NCBI GenBank assembly: GCA_947069175.1
Contig: CAMTDV010000022.1
Coordinates: 33,171,476 to 33,235,475, forward strand
DNA from: Scalesia atractyloides
Taxonomy: Eukaryota > Streptophyta > Magnoliopsida > Asterales > Asteraceae
Direction of reading: 5' to 3'
DNA length: 64,000 nucleotides
Part shown: one piece after another, positions 22,194-33,243 of the stretch
Layout: each line of letters begins with the position of its first letter
How positions within the stretch are numbered: position 1 is the first letter of the stretch
The notes under the pieces: generated by a model
Told to the model about the DNA's origin: nothing
What the model saw: only the letters and a program-made list of their open reading frames with translations
Databases searched by the model: none
Made by a program: the position numbers and the translations under genes

Positions 22194-23500
22194 TGTCACA
22201 CCCAACCGATGGCGGAAACATCAGAGTGAGACAAAATAGTTTGCTCGAGACTTCATAACGCTAATAAGTGACACGTATTTAAATAATAAAATTTTATTTT
22301 ATTGCTAATATCAAGTACATTGTCTGAAAATGAAATTACAACAAGTTTGGATCAAAATAAGATACAACAAGTATTAAAGTTTAAGGTGCGTTTCTAGGCA
22401 TCCTACTAGGTTCCGTGCATCATCATCGTCAAAATCCTGCAAATACGGTTTAAAGTATAGTTCAATACGACAAGTATTGGCGAGTACACAAGTTTGATAT
22501 AGCATAAGTACAAAAGGTTTAAACGAATCCACATGTTAAGCTAGCATACAATATTTACGTAAACATGGCATGTAATCTATAAGTCAACCCTCGCGTGTCA
22601 CCACAAAATAGAATAAACTTAACATGACCTCAAGAATACGGGCGGTGCGTTACTCCTGTAGCGCTATACATGTTAAGGTGGAGGCTTTAGCCAAAGTTAA
22701 TGACGAATAGTATCACATAAGAATGTTCCAAGTATACGAATCATGCATCAAGTAACTATAGCATGTATGATGGATTTTTTGTGTGATTGCATAAAAGTGT
22801 AAGTGTGATTGCGTGTATTTGATAGACTAACATATTGCACCCAAAAAGTGTAAAGCGTAAAAAGGGTGTTCGAGTGTACTCACTGTCTTGCAAGCTTTCA
22901 TTTGTTACTTCGCGAAGGGTTTGGAAGGTTGGAGGAACACCAAGCTATCTTTTGAAAGCCTTGAACCTTTAGATAGAGAGAGCTTTAGAGCTTTAGAGAG
23001 AAGAAAATAAGTGTTTGAGGTGTGAAATGAGTGTGGGAGGAGGTGAGTATTTATAGTTGAGGTTTGGTGGTTGAGTTAGGTGAGTATTAAATGCAAGAAA
23101 CACAATCCAAAAAAAAACACACTTTTGCCCAATCCATGTGTTAGAAACAACTTTCTCCGGATTATGCTATTTTTAGTCCTTGAACTTAGTTTTTCCTTCA
23201 TTTCATGCTAAAACTTGATATTTTTGCATGTTTTTAAGTTTATAACGTATATGTAAGTATATTTTAGGTATCAAGTATGAATGTATGAGTATTTGCATGT
23301 ATATAAAGCATCGGTTTGTATGTAAACACGTATTTAACAATTAAATACATGTAAGACAAGTATGTATCAGGTATGAATTTTATTACGATCAAAGTCTCAG
23401 ATTATAAGATTGGGAAATGAAATACGAATACAAGTTTCCATAAATAGAAGTATGATTACACTTTCTAATTAAGGAAAGTATGAATAAGCGAGGCGTTATA
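22194..23500 (-). repeat. 3' LTR of element D
   Basis: Starts TGTCACACCCAACCGATGGC and ends AGGCGTTATA on the plus strand. It contains a short purine repeat GAGAGCTTTAGAGCTTTAGAG near 22,980. Confidence 0.9.
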
Positions 23501-23517
23501 GTTTCCCCTCCTTTAGG
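23501..23517 (-). other. Polypurine tract of element D
   Basis: CCTAAAGGAGGGGAAAC on the minus strand, directly before the 3' LTR. Confidence 0.85.
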
Positions 23518-26500
23518 AAATTTCGTCCCGAAATTTATGTAAGAGGAAGACTTCAGAAAAGATGTCATTTTGGTGAAAATGTTTGGCCAAAACCAAGATT
23601 TTGAAGTTTAAATTTTTTGCGGAGTTCAGGTAAGTGTGTCAATATGTATCGAAATCTTGAAGGATAAAATGGTAGGTTCCGTGAAAGTAATTTGTTTGAC
23701 TAAGGTGTTTTTGAGACACTAATCGTAAACGTGTATAAGGATAAGTAAAAACGTGTATGTATGTGTGTAAGCAAGTGAGTTTGATTGGGTCAGGATAACA
23801 CATTGGAAGGAATATTTTAAAAGAGTGCGACCTAAGAGAAAGGTTTTAGCATGACTAAGGATGTATTTTGATTAAAATGAGCGGTCCGTACCGAAAGCTG
23901 TGAGAAAAGTTTTGCAGTTCTAAGGCATATTAGTAAAATCAATTGTTGTAGAAAATATGTATTGGAGAGAACTAGGATGATAAGTATTTACGTTTTCTAA
24001 AAGGTTTTGGCATTTAATAGACCGACTAGTTGAATATTGCACGTAGATATGAGTGAAAGATAGTTTTAAAAGAAAAGAAACATTTTGACAAGATTGGAAG
24101 ATAGTTTTAAAAGAAAAGGAACATTTTAACAAGATTGGAAGATAATTTTAAAAGAAAAGGAACATTTTGAAAAGATTGAGCCGGTGGGGACGTTTATAAA
24201 AATTGATTGAACGTTTTAGGCTGATTTGTTGTAAATAAAGTTTGGATGAAAGGTTAAGGGAAGAATCGTGGTATGGTAGTGAATGATTCGGTAGGTGTAT
24301 GTGAGGGGTAAAATGGTATGAATATCGGATAAAATGCGACATGGAATGTGGCAGTTAAAAATAACGATTTTGAGAATGAAGCTTTGTCATGGGTAATCAA
24401 GTACTAATCATTACGAAGTAGGGTCACCAAAGTTTGTTATGAATCAAATGTATTTAACAAGGTCCGGGAAAACACTGAATTTCTCATGACACGTTTTACG
24501 AAAATTTGGTAACATGGTAGGGACACTTATATATAGGAAGTACTAGCGGCATATCCACCATGTTCACACCATGTTACATCGTTTTGCTATTCGGTGTCAT
24601 GTTACGTTTCGTGTTGCGATACACAGTAGAACCCACTATGGTTTTCATGTGCCTGCCAATATAATCCCGTGTGCACCCGCGATTATTTTGGTTTGTGCAT
24701 GATCCACATAATTTGTACTAGTAGTGTACGGGTAAGGTTACATCTAGTAAGCAAAGGGTATGTAAGATAGCGTATAAAAATTAAGTATGTAAGCATGATT
24801 GTATGTATGTGTGAGTATGTCTAACGTAGGCGAAACCACTCGGGTTATGCCCACTTATAGGTTTCAAGTATGACTACCAAGTAGTGCGAATGTATGAGTT
24901 TTGAGTATGATTGATGAAAAATACGTATAAAATTAGCATGTAGTATAACGTATAAGTTGAAATTTACATGGCGTTAAACACATATAAGTCTAGTATATAG
25001 TTTGAGTGTATAAATAAAAAGGGTAACAATTATACACGTAGGATTGCTATGAAATATTGACTGCATAAATTGGATCGTGTATGATGATATGCATGTGTAT
25101 GGTTGCTTGAGTCAAAACATTGAGTTGGTTAAATTAAAATAAGTCGGGGTTGCGGGGAATGAAGGACCAAAATTGTGAATGTCGGGTGAATATTGAGAAA
25201 AATATTATTTTTTTATGTAAGATGTGGTTTGTAAAAAGAATGCTATTTTTGTTTTAAAATTTGTATTCGCATATGAAATTTTCTTGCCCATGTGTTCAGA
25301 CTTAGATTTGCGTATTAACGATTTTTGAAAGGTTGTAAAATAGTGAGCTTGCTTTATTTTATTTTATTTTATTGATGCAAGAAAAGTTGTGTTTTGAAAA
25401 TTTTCATGTAAAACTTGAATTTTGAAAAGTATTTTAGAAAAGTACTTATACGTATGTGAGAGAAAGTTTTCGTTGGTTTCTTGTTGGAAATAAAATGTCT
25501 CTAGAATGGTAGTATAAAGTGAGCGTGTTTTGGACGAGTTATGAAAATCGAGGGCAAGAGGTTCGTTTGATCGACTAAGTTGATAGGTAGCATTTCATAA
25601 AGCTTTTGAAAAATTGTGAAAGAAATGTTTAAATTGTCATTAGGGGTTTCATTTATGTAATTTACATAACTATGTTTAGGGTGAGAAATCGTTTAGATAA
25701 AATAGTAAGATTCGAGGTTTATGCATAAATGAGAAAAATTGAAACAATGATAAAAGGTTTAGGTATAAGTTTTGTATAGTGATTGTTATGAAAATAGTCG
25801 AGTTGGAGTTGGACTTCGACTCATTTCTCCAGCTTGAGTTTCGCGAAAAACATATCTAAGTGATAGACAATAAAGTCACGTTTGAGCATGTAAGTAATAA
25901 CAAGTATTCAAAAGTATAAACACATATGATTGTGTAAGGAGTATAAATTTAGTTGGTTTGCGAGAATTATTATTGTTTTTGATTGCGAAAGATGTGCGAA
26001 TTATGCATCGGGTTCGAAATGAACGAGGTAATAAGTATTAAAACACATAGAAATTGAGATAGCATAAAAGATAGGCTCAATAAAATACTGGAGTGCTTTG
26101 GGTTGAGAAGCGTTGACTATTCCAAAGTGAATCGAAGATCCTTTCAAATTAGAGGAACGTGCTTTGGCCTATAGGTAAAATGCCTCGCCGAGAAGCGATT
26201 AACGGCATTTTACCCTTCCAGTTACTACACGTCTCTAACTGATCGAAAAATCGAAACCTTGGCGAGATCCAAAAATCAAGGAGTGGGACTAGTTAACAAG
26301 GTGCGGGTTTCACTCCTAACTTGACAACATCGTACCCTAAGTGTGGTTGGTACTTACCAAACGAGGAGCGAATTCCGACTCGTTGGTAAGGGTCCACTAG
26401 ATTATGAAATGGAAATTTTCCATCAAGGTATGGATATCACTCCTAACTTTATGGCATAATTTCGTGAAAAAAATCGAATACGCGGATTGAGAGTGATCAC

Positions 26501-26752
26501 CAAAGTGCGGTTTTCACCCCTATTTTGGTGAGATCGTCTCATTTGAAGTATGAGTGTCTTCAAGTCTTCAAGCGTGTATATTGTGTAAATGTCTTTGGAA
26601 AATCATATTGCATATATTAAGACCAAAAGAAATAGGAAGAAGCAAGGTAGGGAGAATTAGCATTTTAAACATGAATCAAGAATGGTCAAGTTTGGTCACT
26701 TAAACTATAGACTAGATCGAACATGACAATTCTACCTAATTCCCTATAGTTA
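23518..26752 (-). other. Non-coding interior of element D
   Basis: About 3.2 kb, AT-rich, no protein domain. A near-repeat of AGATAGTTTTAAAAGAAAAGGAACATTTT occurs three times at about 24,058-24,170 (phrase AGTTTTAAAAGAAAAG), and GTATGTAAG-type phrases are common near 24,760-24,830. The segment nearest the primer site (26,150-26,560) is less AT-rich and includes a perfect inverted repeat. Confidence 0.6.
26174..26214. repeat. Perfect 11-bp inverted repeat in D leader
   Basis: GGTAAAATGCC (26,174-26,184) and GGCATTTTACC (26,204-26,214) are exact reverse complements around a 19-base loop. It lies about 550 bases downstream of the primer site on the element's strand, where packaging signals could lie (inference). 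Confidence 0.7.
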
Positions 26753-26769
26753 TGGCTCTGATACGAATC
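26753..26769 (-). other. Primer binding site of element D
   Basis: The minus strand after the LTR reads TTCGTATCAGAGCCATAAC, the tRNA-Met-type site TTGGTATCAGAGC with one substitution (G to C). Confidence 0.8.
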
Positions 26770-28069
26770 TTTCACACCCCAACCGATGGCAGAAACATCA
26801 GAGTGAGACGAAATAGATTGCTCGAGACTTCATAACGCTAATAAGTGACAAGTATTTAAATAATAAAATTTCATTTTATTGCTAATATCAAGTACATTGT
26901 TTGAAAATGAAGTTACAACAAGTTTGGATCAAAATAAGATACAAGAAGTATTAATGTTTAAGGTGTGTTTCTAGGGATCCTACTAGGTTCCGCGCATCAT
27001 CATCGTCAAAATCCTGCAAATACGGTTTAAAGTATAGTTCAATACGACAAGTATTAGTGAGTACACAAGTTTGATATAGCATAACTACAAAAGGTTTAAA
27101 CGAATCCACATGTTAAGCTAGCATACAATATTTACGTAAACATGGCATGTAATCTATAAGTCAACCCTCGCGTGTCACTGCAAAATAGAATAAACTTAAC
27201 ATGACCTCAAGAATACGGGTGGTGCGTTACTCCTGTAGCGCTATACATGTTAAGGTGGAGGTTTAGCCAAAGTTAATGATGAATAGTACACATAAGAATG
27301 TTCCAAGTATACGAATCATGCATCAAGTAACTATAGCATGTATGATGGATTGTTTGTGTGATTGCATAAAAGTGTAAGTGTGATTGCGTGTATTTGATAG
27401 ACTAACATATTGCACCCAAAAAGTGTAAAGCGTAAAAGGTTGTTTGAGTGTACTCACTGTTTTGCAAGCTTTCAGTTGTTACTTCGCGTAGGGTTTGGAA
27501 GGTTGGAGGAACACCAAGCTATCTTTTGAAAGCCTTGAATCTTTAGATAGAGAGAGCTTTAGAGCTTTAGAGAGAAGAGAAGAAGTGTTGAGATGTGAAA
27601 TGAGTGTGGGAGGAGGTGAGTATTTATAGTTGAGGTTTGGTGCTTGAGTTAGGTGCGTATTTAATGCAAGAAACACAATCCAAAAAAACACACTTTTGCC
27701 CAATCCATGAGCTAGAAACAACTTTCTCCGGATTATGCTATTTTTAGTCCTTGAACTTAGTTTTTCCTTCATTTCATGCTAAAACTTGATATTTTTGCAT
27801 GTTTTAAGTATATAACGTATATGTAAGTATATTTTAGGTATCAAGTATGAATGTATGAGTATTTGCACGTATAACCAGTATCAGTTTGTATGTAAACACG
27901 TATTTAACAATTAAATGCATGTAAGACAAGTATGTATCAGGTATGAATTTTATTACGATCAAAGTCTCGGATTATAAGATTGGGAAATGAAATACGAATA
28001 CAAGTTTCCCTAAATAGAAGTATGATTACACTTTCTAATAAAGGAAAGTATGAAAAAGCGAGGCTTACA
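26770..28069 (-). repeat. 5' LTR of element D
   Basis: Near-identical to 22,194-23,500. It starts TTTCACACCCC (TG altered to TT) and ends AGGCTTACA on the plus strand. Confidence 0.9.
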
Positions 28070-28942
28070 AGACAGAGGTTTCAATTCTTCATCAACATTT
28101 TCTTGTGTAACAATTGTTTCATCATGAACATCAGACACAACAGACTTAGACTCCACTTCCTCAAATTCAACACCCTCAACTACAGACTCTAATGCCATAA
28201 ACAAAATTCATTTTGTTTCTTTTCAGTGTCAGCAATTAGCGCAAAGTTTTCATTAGTCAGATCCTCAGGCAAGCTATTCCAATCAATAAAGCCCTGAGTA
28301 AAGAAGCTCTGTTGATTAACCTCTGCCTGAGAGTGATTTGAGTAACTTGTTGTGTAGGTTGCATTTGAACCTGAGGAGCTTTCCAGACTCTTGTAGCTTC
28401 TTTTTCTGGTTTAGCTCTCTCTCATGAGTGAGGAGCCTACCATGATGCTGAGTTAGACTCATTTATTTGAGCCCAACTGAATTTCTAGTTACAAAAGCTA
28501 TAGTGTCCCACCTATCTAGTAATGATTTTAGACCACGACTATTTAAAGTCGAATTTGCAAACTCAACATTAACCAGTTTAAGCTCACTAATGAGACAGCT
28601 AAATCTTTCAAACTGTTGACTTAATGACTCTCCTTTCACATGACAAAACATTTCATATTGTTGATTCAGAACCTTTCTGTTATTTTCAATTACTTCCTCA
28701 GTCCCACCGAATTGCTCTTTCAAGGCATCCCTTAACTCCTTTGCACTGTTGCAATGCAACAGGCCAGCATAGATATCGTTTGGCAATGCAGAGGCCACGA
28801 TGCTAAATGCCTTTGCATCTAGATCGATCTTTTGGAAATCTTGCTCGGAGTAATTTTCAGGATTATTTGGTACTTGGACTTTAGGGTCCTCAGTACTTGG
28901 TATCATTGGAACATGAGGTCCAAAGATAACCGATTCCAGCAA
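28070..28942 (-). pseudogene. Gag N-terminal part, copia element B
   Basis: Minus-strand frame 28,942-28,463 (159 aa) is a copia gag domain: NYSEQDFQKIDLDAKAFSIV, ALPNDIYAGLLHCNSAKELR, DALKEQFGGTEEV, VLNQQYEMFCHVKGESLSQQ and FERFSCLISELK match the copia capsid fold. It loses frame near 28,463 and continues with Gln-rich text and an acidic piece (28,204-28,070) up to insert D. The likely start is Met at or just upstream of 28,942, about 270 bases after the primer site. Confidence 0.85.
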
Positions 28943-29216
28943 CCAATGTTTTGCTGAGCAAGAACATGACCCATCTGTCTCTACCAGATATTGTACTCTG
29001 ATCTGACGAAAATCAGTGGTTTAAACATGTTAACGATGTTGTGAGGACCTTGTGATTTTGAGACATTTTTGATTGTTTCTAAAACAGGTTTGTGTTTAAA
29101 CAACTTTGAACGTAAATAAACTTTTACTCTATTTTCAATCCAACAGCAAACAAATTAGCAGTGAGAGCTGATCTGTTCAAATCAAATTGATTGTTAAATC
29201 AAATTCGACTGACCAA

Positions 29217-29230
29217 GCTCTGATACCAAT
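29217..29230 (-). other. Primer binding site of element B
   Basis: ATTGGTATCAGAGC on the minus strand directly after the 5' LTR; the usual initiator tRNA-Met site. Confidence 0.9.
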
Positions 29231-29892
29231 TGTTAGGATCTGAGTTTCATATTGTTGAGAATGTTTAAGACGAAATCAACGAAAGTGGATAAACATGCAT
29301 GAATAGTGCAGCGGAAATAATAAACTATGAATTCAAAACAATAAGAAGATTGCTTTCACAAACATGCTTTTATAAATTTATGAATTTACCTATGCATGTA
29401 TGTTTATAAACTTCCCCTCAGCCTAAGATCACTCTGATTTGCTCGTACACAAAATGTCAAGGTGAAGTGACGAATAGAACAGTACACGCGTTGTTCTGTT
29501 TATAGTACAGAGCAAACCGTTGAGCATCTTATACTGATGTCACATTGAAAGTGACATGTAACAAACTAAAACAGACTACAACATCTATATAATATAATGT
29601 CTGATAGTAAGCACTGATGAGGCATCCTCTATTGGGATTCAGTAGAGCTTTGCCTTGGCAGACCTTAGCTTTAGTCTTCAGCAGAGCTTTGCCTTGGCAT
29701 ACCTTAGCTTTAGTCTTCGGCAAAGCTTTACCTTGGCAGACCTTTGAGTCTTCATCAGAGCTTTGCTAGGGTAGACCTTTGACCTTTGTCTTCAATAGAG
29801 CTTGGCTTCAGCGGATGTTCATTTATTTTAAGGATCAGAGGTTGTATAATATTTTGGCTTTCTATCATCTGTTCTTTTTGTAAGGTTCAACA
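29231..29892 (-). repeat. 5' LTR of element B
   Basis: Pairs with 9,978-10,632. It starts TGTTAGGATC and ends GTTCAACA, followed by the GTACT duplication. Confidence 0.9.
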
Positions 29893-30480
29893 GTACTGTC
29901 TACTATTCCTCTGGTAAAACCGTTTTCCAGAAGGTGTTGAGACAGTGTCTTTTACTAGGCTCTCGGGGCCTGGTGTAAACCGTATAACACCTTATCTAGT
30001 AGATAAACATTGTCTTTGTGTATTGGATAGACAAACCCTAGTTGTTGGCCAACGTACACTTCCTCTTTTACCTTTCCGTATAGGAATGCAGACTTAACAT
30101 CCAATTGATACACCTTGAATCCTTTGGTGATGCGAGGCCAGGAAAACACGGATAGCTTCCAATCTAGCCAGAGGAGCATAGACCCCAGTGTAGTCTATTC
30201 CCTCTTGCTGATGAAATCCTTGAACAATGAGTCGAGCTTTATTTCGAACACTAACTCCTCTATCATCTAGCTTACACTTAAAGACCCACTTTGTATTGAT
30301 CTTCTTGTGCTCATCTAGGAGATCAACAAGTTTCCAAACTCCCAGTTTTTCAAACTATAGCAGCTCTTCCTGCATTGCATTCACCCAACTTTCTTTTGTA
30401 AGAGCTTCCTTGTACGTTTTAGGCTCAATCTACGAAATAAAACAACTATATGAGACAGTATCGTGTACAGGTGCTATCTT
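29893..30480 (-). pseudogene. Reverse transcriptase N-terminal and palm part, copia element A
   Basis: Minus-strand copia RT. Readable motifs include the fingers region (KWVFKCKLDD-type text near 30,290), FSWPRITKGFKVYQLDVKSA with the first catalytic Asp (30,120-30,080), FLYGKVKEEVYV, and KVLYGLHQAPRA (29,960). Stops interrupt between these. At 29,898 it meets the 5' LTR of B; the YVDD half is at 9,849-9,977. Confidence 0.8.
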
Positions 30481-31102
30481 GGTATAAAAACAACTAAGAT
30501 CCTTATTGATCTGATTTCACGTTTTAACACCAGTCTACAACTCTCCAATGATATTGTCTGATGGGTGGTAAGATAATGTCCTTGGCGTAACTTCTATCGG
30601 AAGGATCACTTCGTGTTCCAGATTTGTGATGTTTTAACCAGCGACTTGATTGTTTGTAGATGCTTCATTCTGAGCATTGGTTCCATCAGTTTGAATGTTG
30701 AGTAAACTTTCAACCTGAGACTTCTTCATCATCAGAAGTAGATCCGTCATTCATAGGTCGGTGCAACATCAGAATTAGAATCATCACTTTAATCGAACGT
30801 GGGAGCAGGTTTATTCATCTCTTGTTCATTTGTGGGATCACTTGTTCCAGAAGTCCGAGTTTCTGGATGTTGAGTACCAGGGCTTGCTTCAGCATCATGA
30901 GTACCAACAACTGTTTTAGTAATCACAATCGTTCTAGGAACTTGTTCTTGTGATGAAGCTTGTTGTGCTGATAAAGAATCAAAAGTTCCTCTTCTATTGG
31001 TTCTAATGGCAGCTCGAAGGAATCATAGAGACTTTTATAGTTGAACAACCAAGCATCTCATGGTTTTTGTTTTGGAGACGTGTAGCGTTAATAATCTACG
31101 TT
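30481..31102 (-). other. Integrase-RT linker of element A, degraded
   Basis: Expected position of the linker between copia integrase and RT. Broken minus-strand text rich in Ser/Asp/Glu, stops in all frames, no domain. Confidence 0.5.
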
Positions 31103-31913
31103 CTAAGCTTCAATAACCCGGTTTATGCTGGGAAGATAAACTCTCTTAAGTGGACTGGCATATCCCACGAAGAAACCCTCCATTGATTTAGCTCCAAATT
31201 TGCCATCTTCATCGATTACCGTGCATGGTGACCTAAATGGTTCTAAATACTTCAGGTTTGGCTTTTGCTGGTTAAGTAGCTGGAAACACGTTTTATTGTG
31301 TGGCTTGACCGTCAATACTCTGTTCGAAGTATAGCATGCAGAAGCCACGGTTTTGCTCCAAAAGTTAACTGGTAGTTTAGAATCAGCAAGCATGGTTCTT
31401 ACTGTCTCTATCATGGTTCTGTTTTTACATTTAGTTACACTATTTTGCTATAGGGTGTATGGTGCACTGAATTCATGCAAAACTCCATTCACATTGCAAA
31501 ACTCTGACATCCGATTATTCTTGAACTCTGTACCGTTATCACTTCTAATGCATCAAATTGGTAAGTGATACAGGTTCTCCAATTTCTGGAACAAAATCAT
31601 CAGACTCTCGAAATTTCATCGTTGCTCTCCAAGAACATTTCCCACGAAATCTAGAATAATCATCAGTAACAACAAGACAATATATATCTCCTGAGATACT
31701 TCGGACATTGACTGGTCCAAAGAGATCCATGTGTAGTCTCTCTAGTGGGAGCCTGATTGAGTTCAGGAGCTTCCTCGGATGCGACTTTTTGTGTTGTTTG
31801 CCCTTTTTGCAACTTATGAAGTCGCCATTCAAGTGAATACTCTTTGAATTAACCCCCTCCAATAGGTTGTTGTGTACTAAGAAATTCATCTTTTGGAGAT
31901 GAATGTGCCCCAT
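31103..31913 (-). pseudogene. Integrase remnant, copia element A
   Basis: Minus strand. Zinc-binding end GHIHLQKMNFLVHNNLLEGV (31,913-31,850), then RLHMDLFGPVNVRS with first catalytic Asp (about 31,730) and LVVTDDYSRF. A stretch out of frame reads IRSDNGTEFKNN (second Asp, about 31,540). The Glu position is lost: the usual NGVAERKNRT reads NSVTKCKNRT (about 31,430). The C-terminal piece 31,414-31,103 has LPVNFWSKTVASACYTSNRV and EGFFVGYA. At least two frameshifts. Confidence 0.85.
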
Positions 31914-31922
31914 CTTCCTATG

Positions 31923-32400
31923 CTACATGATTGATTCTTTTTCTGTTGCTTTGGACACGATACATTGCACATATTTTGTCGTTGTAGTCGAAACACTCAT
32001 GTCTAAGACATACAAGTCATTTTCTCGGAGAGCGCACATGAAGATCCACTCCTCCATAATATGGAATCCTAGCTTTAGAATGAGACATTCTTGATCAGTG
32101 AAGTGCGTTGTGAATTTTTTTTTATCACAGATCTTAGAAATACTTATCAAGTTGTTCTCTAACTCCGCTATGTAGTTGACCTTGTCCAACGACACCACAC
32201 CATTAGTTAGAATTCCCTCACCGACTATTCTCCCTCCTTGATTTCCCGCAAACCTAACGTTGCCCCCACCGATAGATTTTACGTTGTATAATAGGACCAA
32301 CATCCCCGTCATGTGCCGGGATGCTACACTATCCATTATCCACTTGGAAATTATTGATCTCGGGAGCCCCTGCACATACAATTAAGCTATTTTTGAAAAG
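31923..32400 (-). pseudogene. Protease and gag-pre-integrase remnant, copia element A
   Basis: The minus-strand open frame 32,381-31,923 (152 aa) starts in the aspartic protease. The motif reads WIMDSVASRHMTG, so the Gly of the usual D-S-G-A-S is Val. Following text GGGNVRFAGNQGGRIVGEG and LENNLISISKICDKKK belongs to the gag-pre-integrase region. It ends with a stop at 31,923, just before the integrase zinc finger. Confidence 0.8.
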
Positions 32401-32597
32401 CGAGACCCAAGCCTTGGCGGTCTTGGGTGGGTTTGGGTTCTCAACTTTTGATTCACAAACACTCTCATTCTTTATTTCAACAATCTGTTCCACTTTTTGT
32501 TCAATCTTTACATCAACCACAGTTGGAACAGTTGTTTTAATGTCTACAAAAGATGGTTTTTATTTAATCACCCAAGTTTGTTGTTTTGAAATTGCCT

Positions 32598-33243
32598 TTA
32601 TGGGATAAAATTTCGAATCTTTTTTTCCTTTTTAATCGATAATTCATCAACTTTTTTGTTTGAAATGTTAAGATTTGCTGGTTTCACATTGTTAGATTCG
32701 TTGTTTCTTTTTAGAATTTGTGTTGGAACAAACTTCGGGGATTTCTGGTTCACATCTTCTGGAGATTTCTTAACATTGTAAACAGGTTTAGAGTTTTTTG
32801 TCAACATCGTCTCGCGATATGCCCAACTTGGTTGCATTTAATGCATGTCCTACTGTCGTTTCCAACAGAGGATCTCATAACCTGTTCACGATGTTTTTTC
32901 TCAGCATAAAATTCATCGTTTGATTGCTCTTTAGCCAAACTTTCCTTTTCACTTTCTGAGCGTGCTCCGAAAATAAAGTTTATATTCTTTGAAAAGTTTG
33001 ATTTTCGAAATCTTTTGTTATTTTTCTTAACATATCCCAAACTTTTTCTTTTATTCTCAGGATAATTCTTTCCTTTGTGATTGTTATAATGAGAACGTTT
33101 AGGTTTGAAATAGTAAGATGCATTCTGTTTATCAAGCTCAGCAGACTAACTTCAATCAATTTGAACACTTTATCAACTTTATCAAGATTCACGTTCTGAA
33201 TCGGAAATTCCTCGTCAGCATATAGCTTGTGAGATCCATTCAT
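32598..33243 (-). pseudogene. Gag C-terminal part with CCHC knuckle, copia element A
   Basis: Minus-strand pieces rich in Lys/Asn/Ser, with an intact CCHC knuckle CIKCNQVGHIARRC (32,845-32,804). Upstream are basic text (YVKKNNKRFRKSNFSKNINF) and downstream Lys/Pro-rich linker (32,837-32,598). Several frame changes. Confidence 0.75.

Larger units (their letters stand above)
22194..28069 (-). mobile_element. Element D: non-coding LTR retrotransposon (LARD-like)
   Basis: Minus-strand element of 5,876 bp flanked by AGACA (22,189-22,193 and 28,070-28,074). LTRs of 1,307 and 1,300 bp are about 95% identical by eye. Primer site 26,753-26,769 and polypurine tract 23,501-23,517 are in place. The 3.25-kb interior has no protein motif. 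This is the layout of a large retrotransposon derivative that depends on proteins of an autonomous partner. It lies inside gag of element B. Confidence 0.9.
9978..29892 (-). mobile_element. Element B: Ty1/copia retrotransposon lacking RT-RNase H
   Basis: Minus-strand copia element with LTRs of 655 and 662 bp, a tRNA-Met-type primer site at 29,217-29,230, polypurine tract at 10,633-10,642 and the exact target duplication GTACT. Without its own inserts C and D it is about 6.2 kb: gag, zinc knuckles, protease, integrase, then a Pro/Ser-rich region. No RT or RNase H text is present, so it could only have moved with help from another element, or lost these genes after insertion. Confidence 0.9.

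Noticed and set aside
27479..27772. 97-aa minus-strand ORF
   Set aside because: Lies in the D LTR; no recognisable domain, and the LTR is not expected to code.
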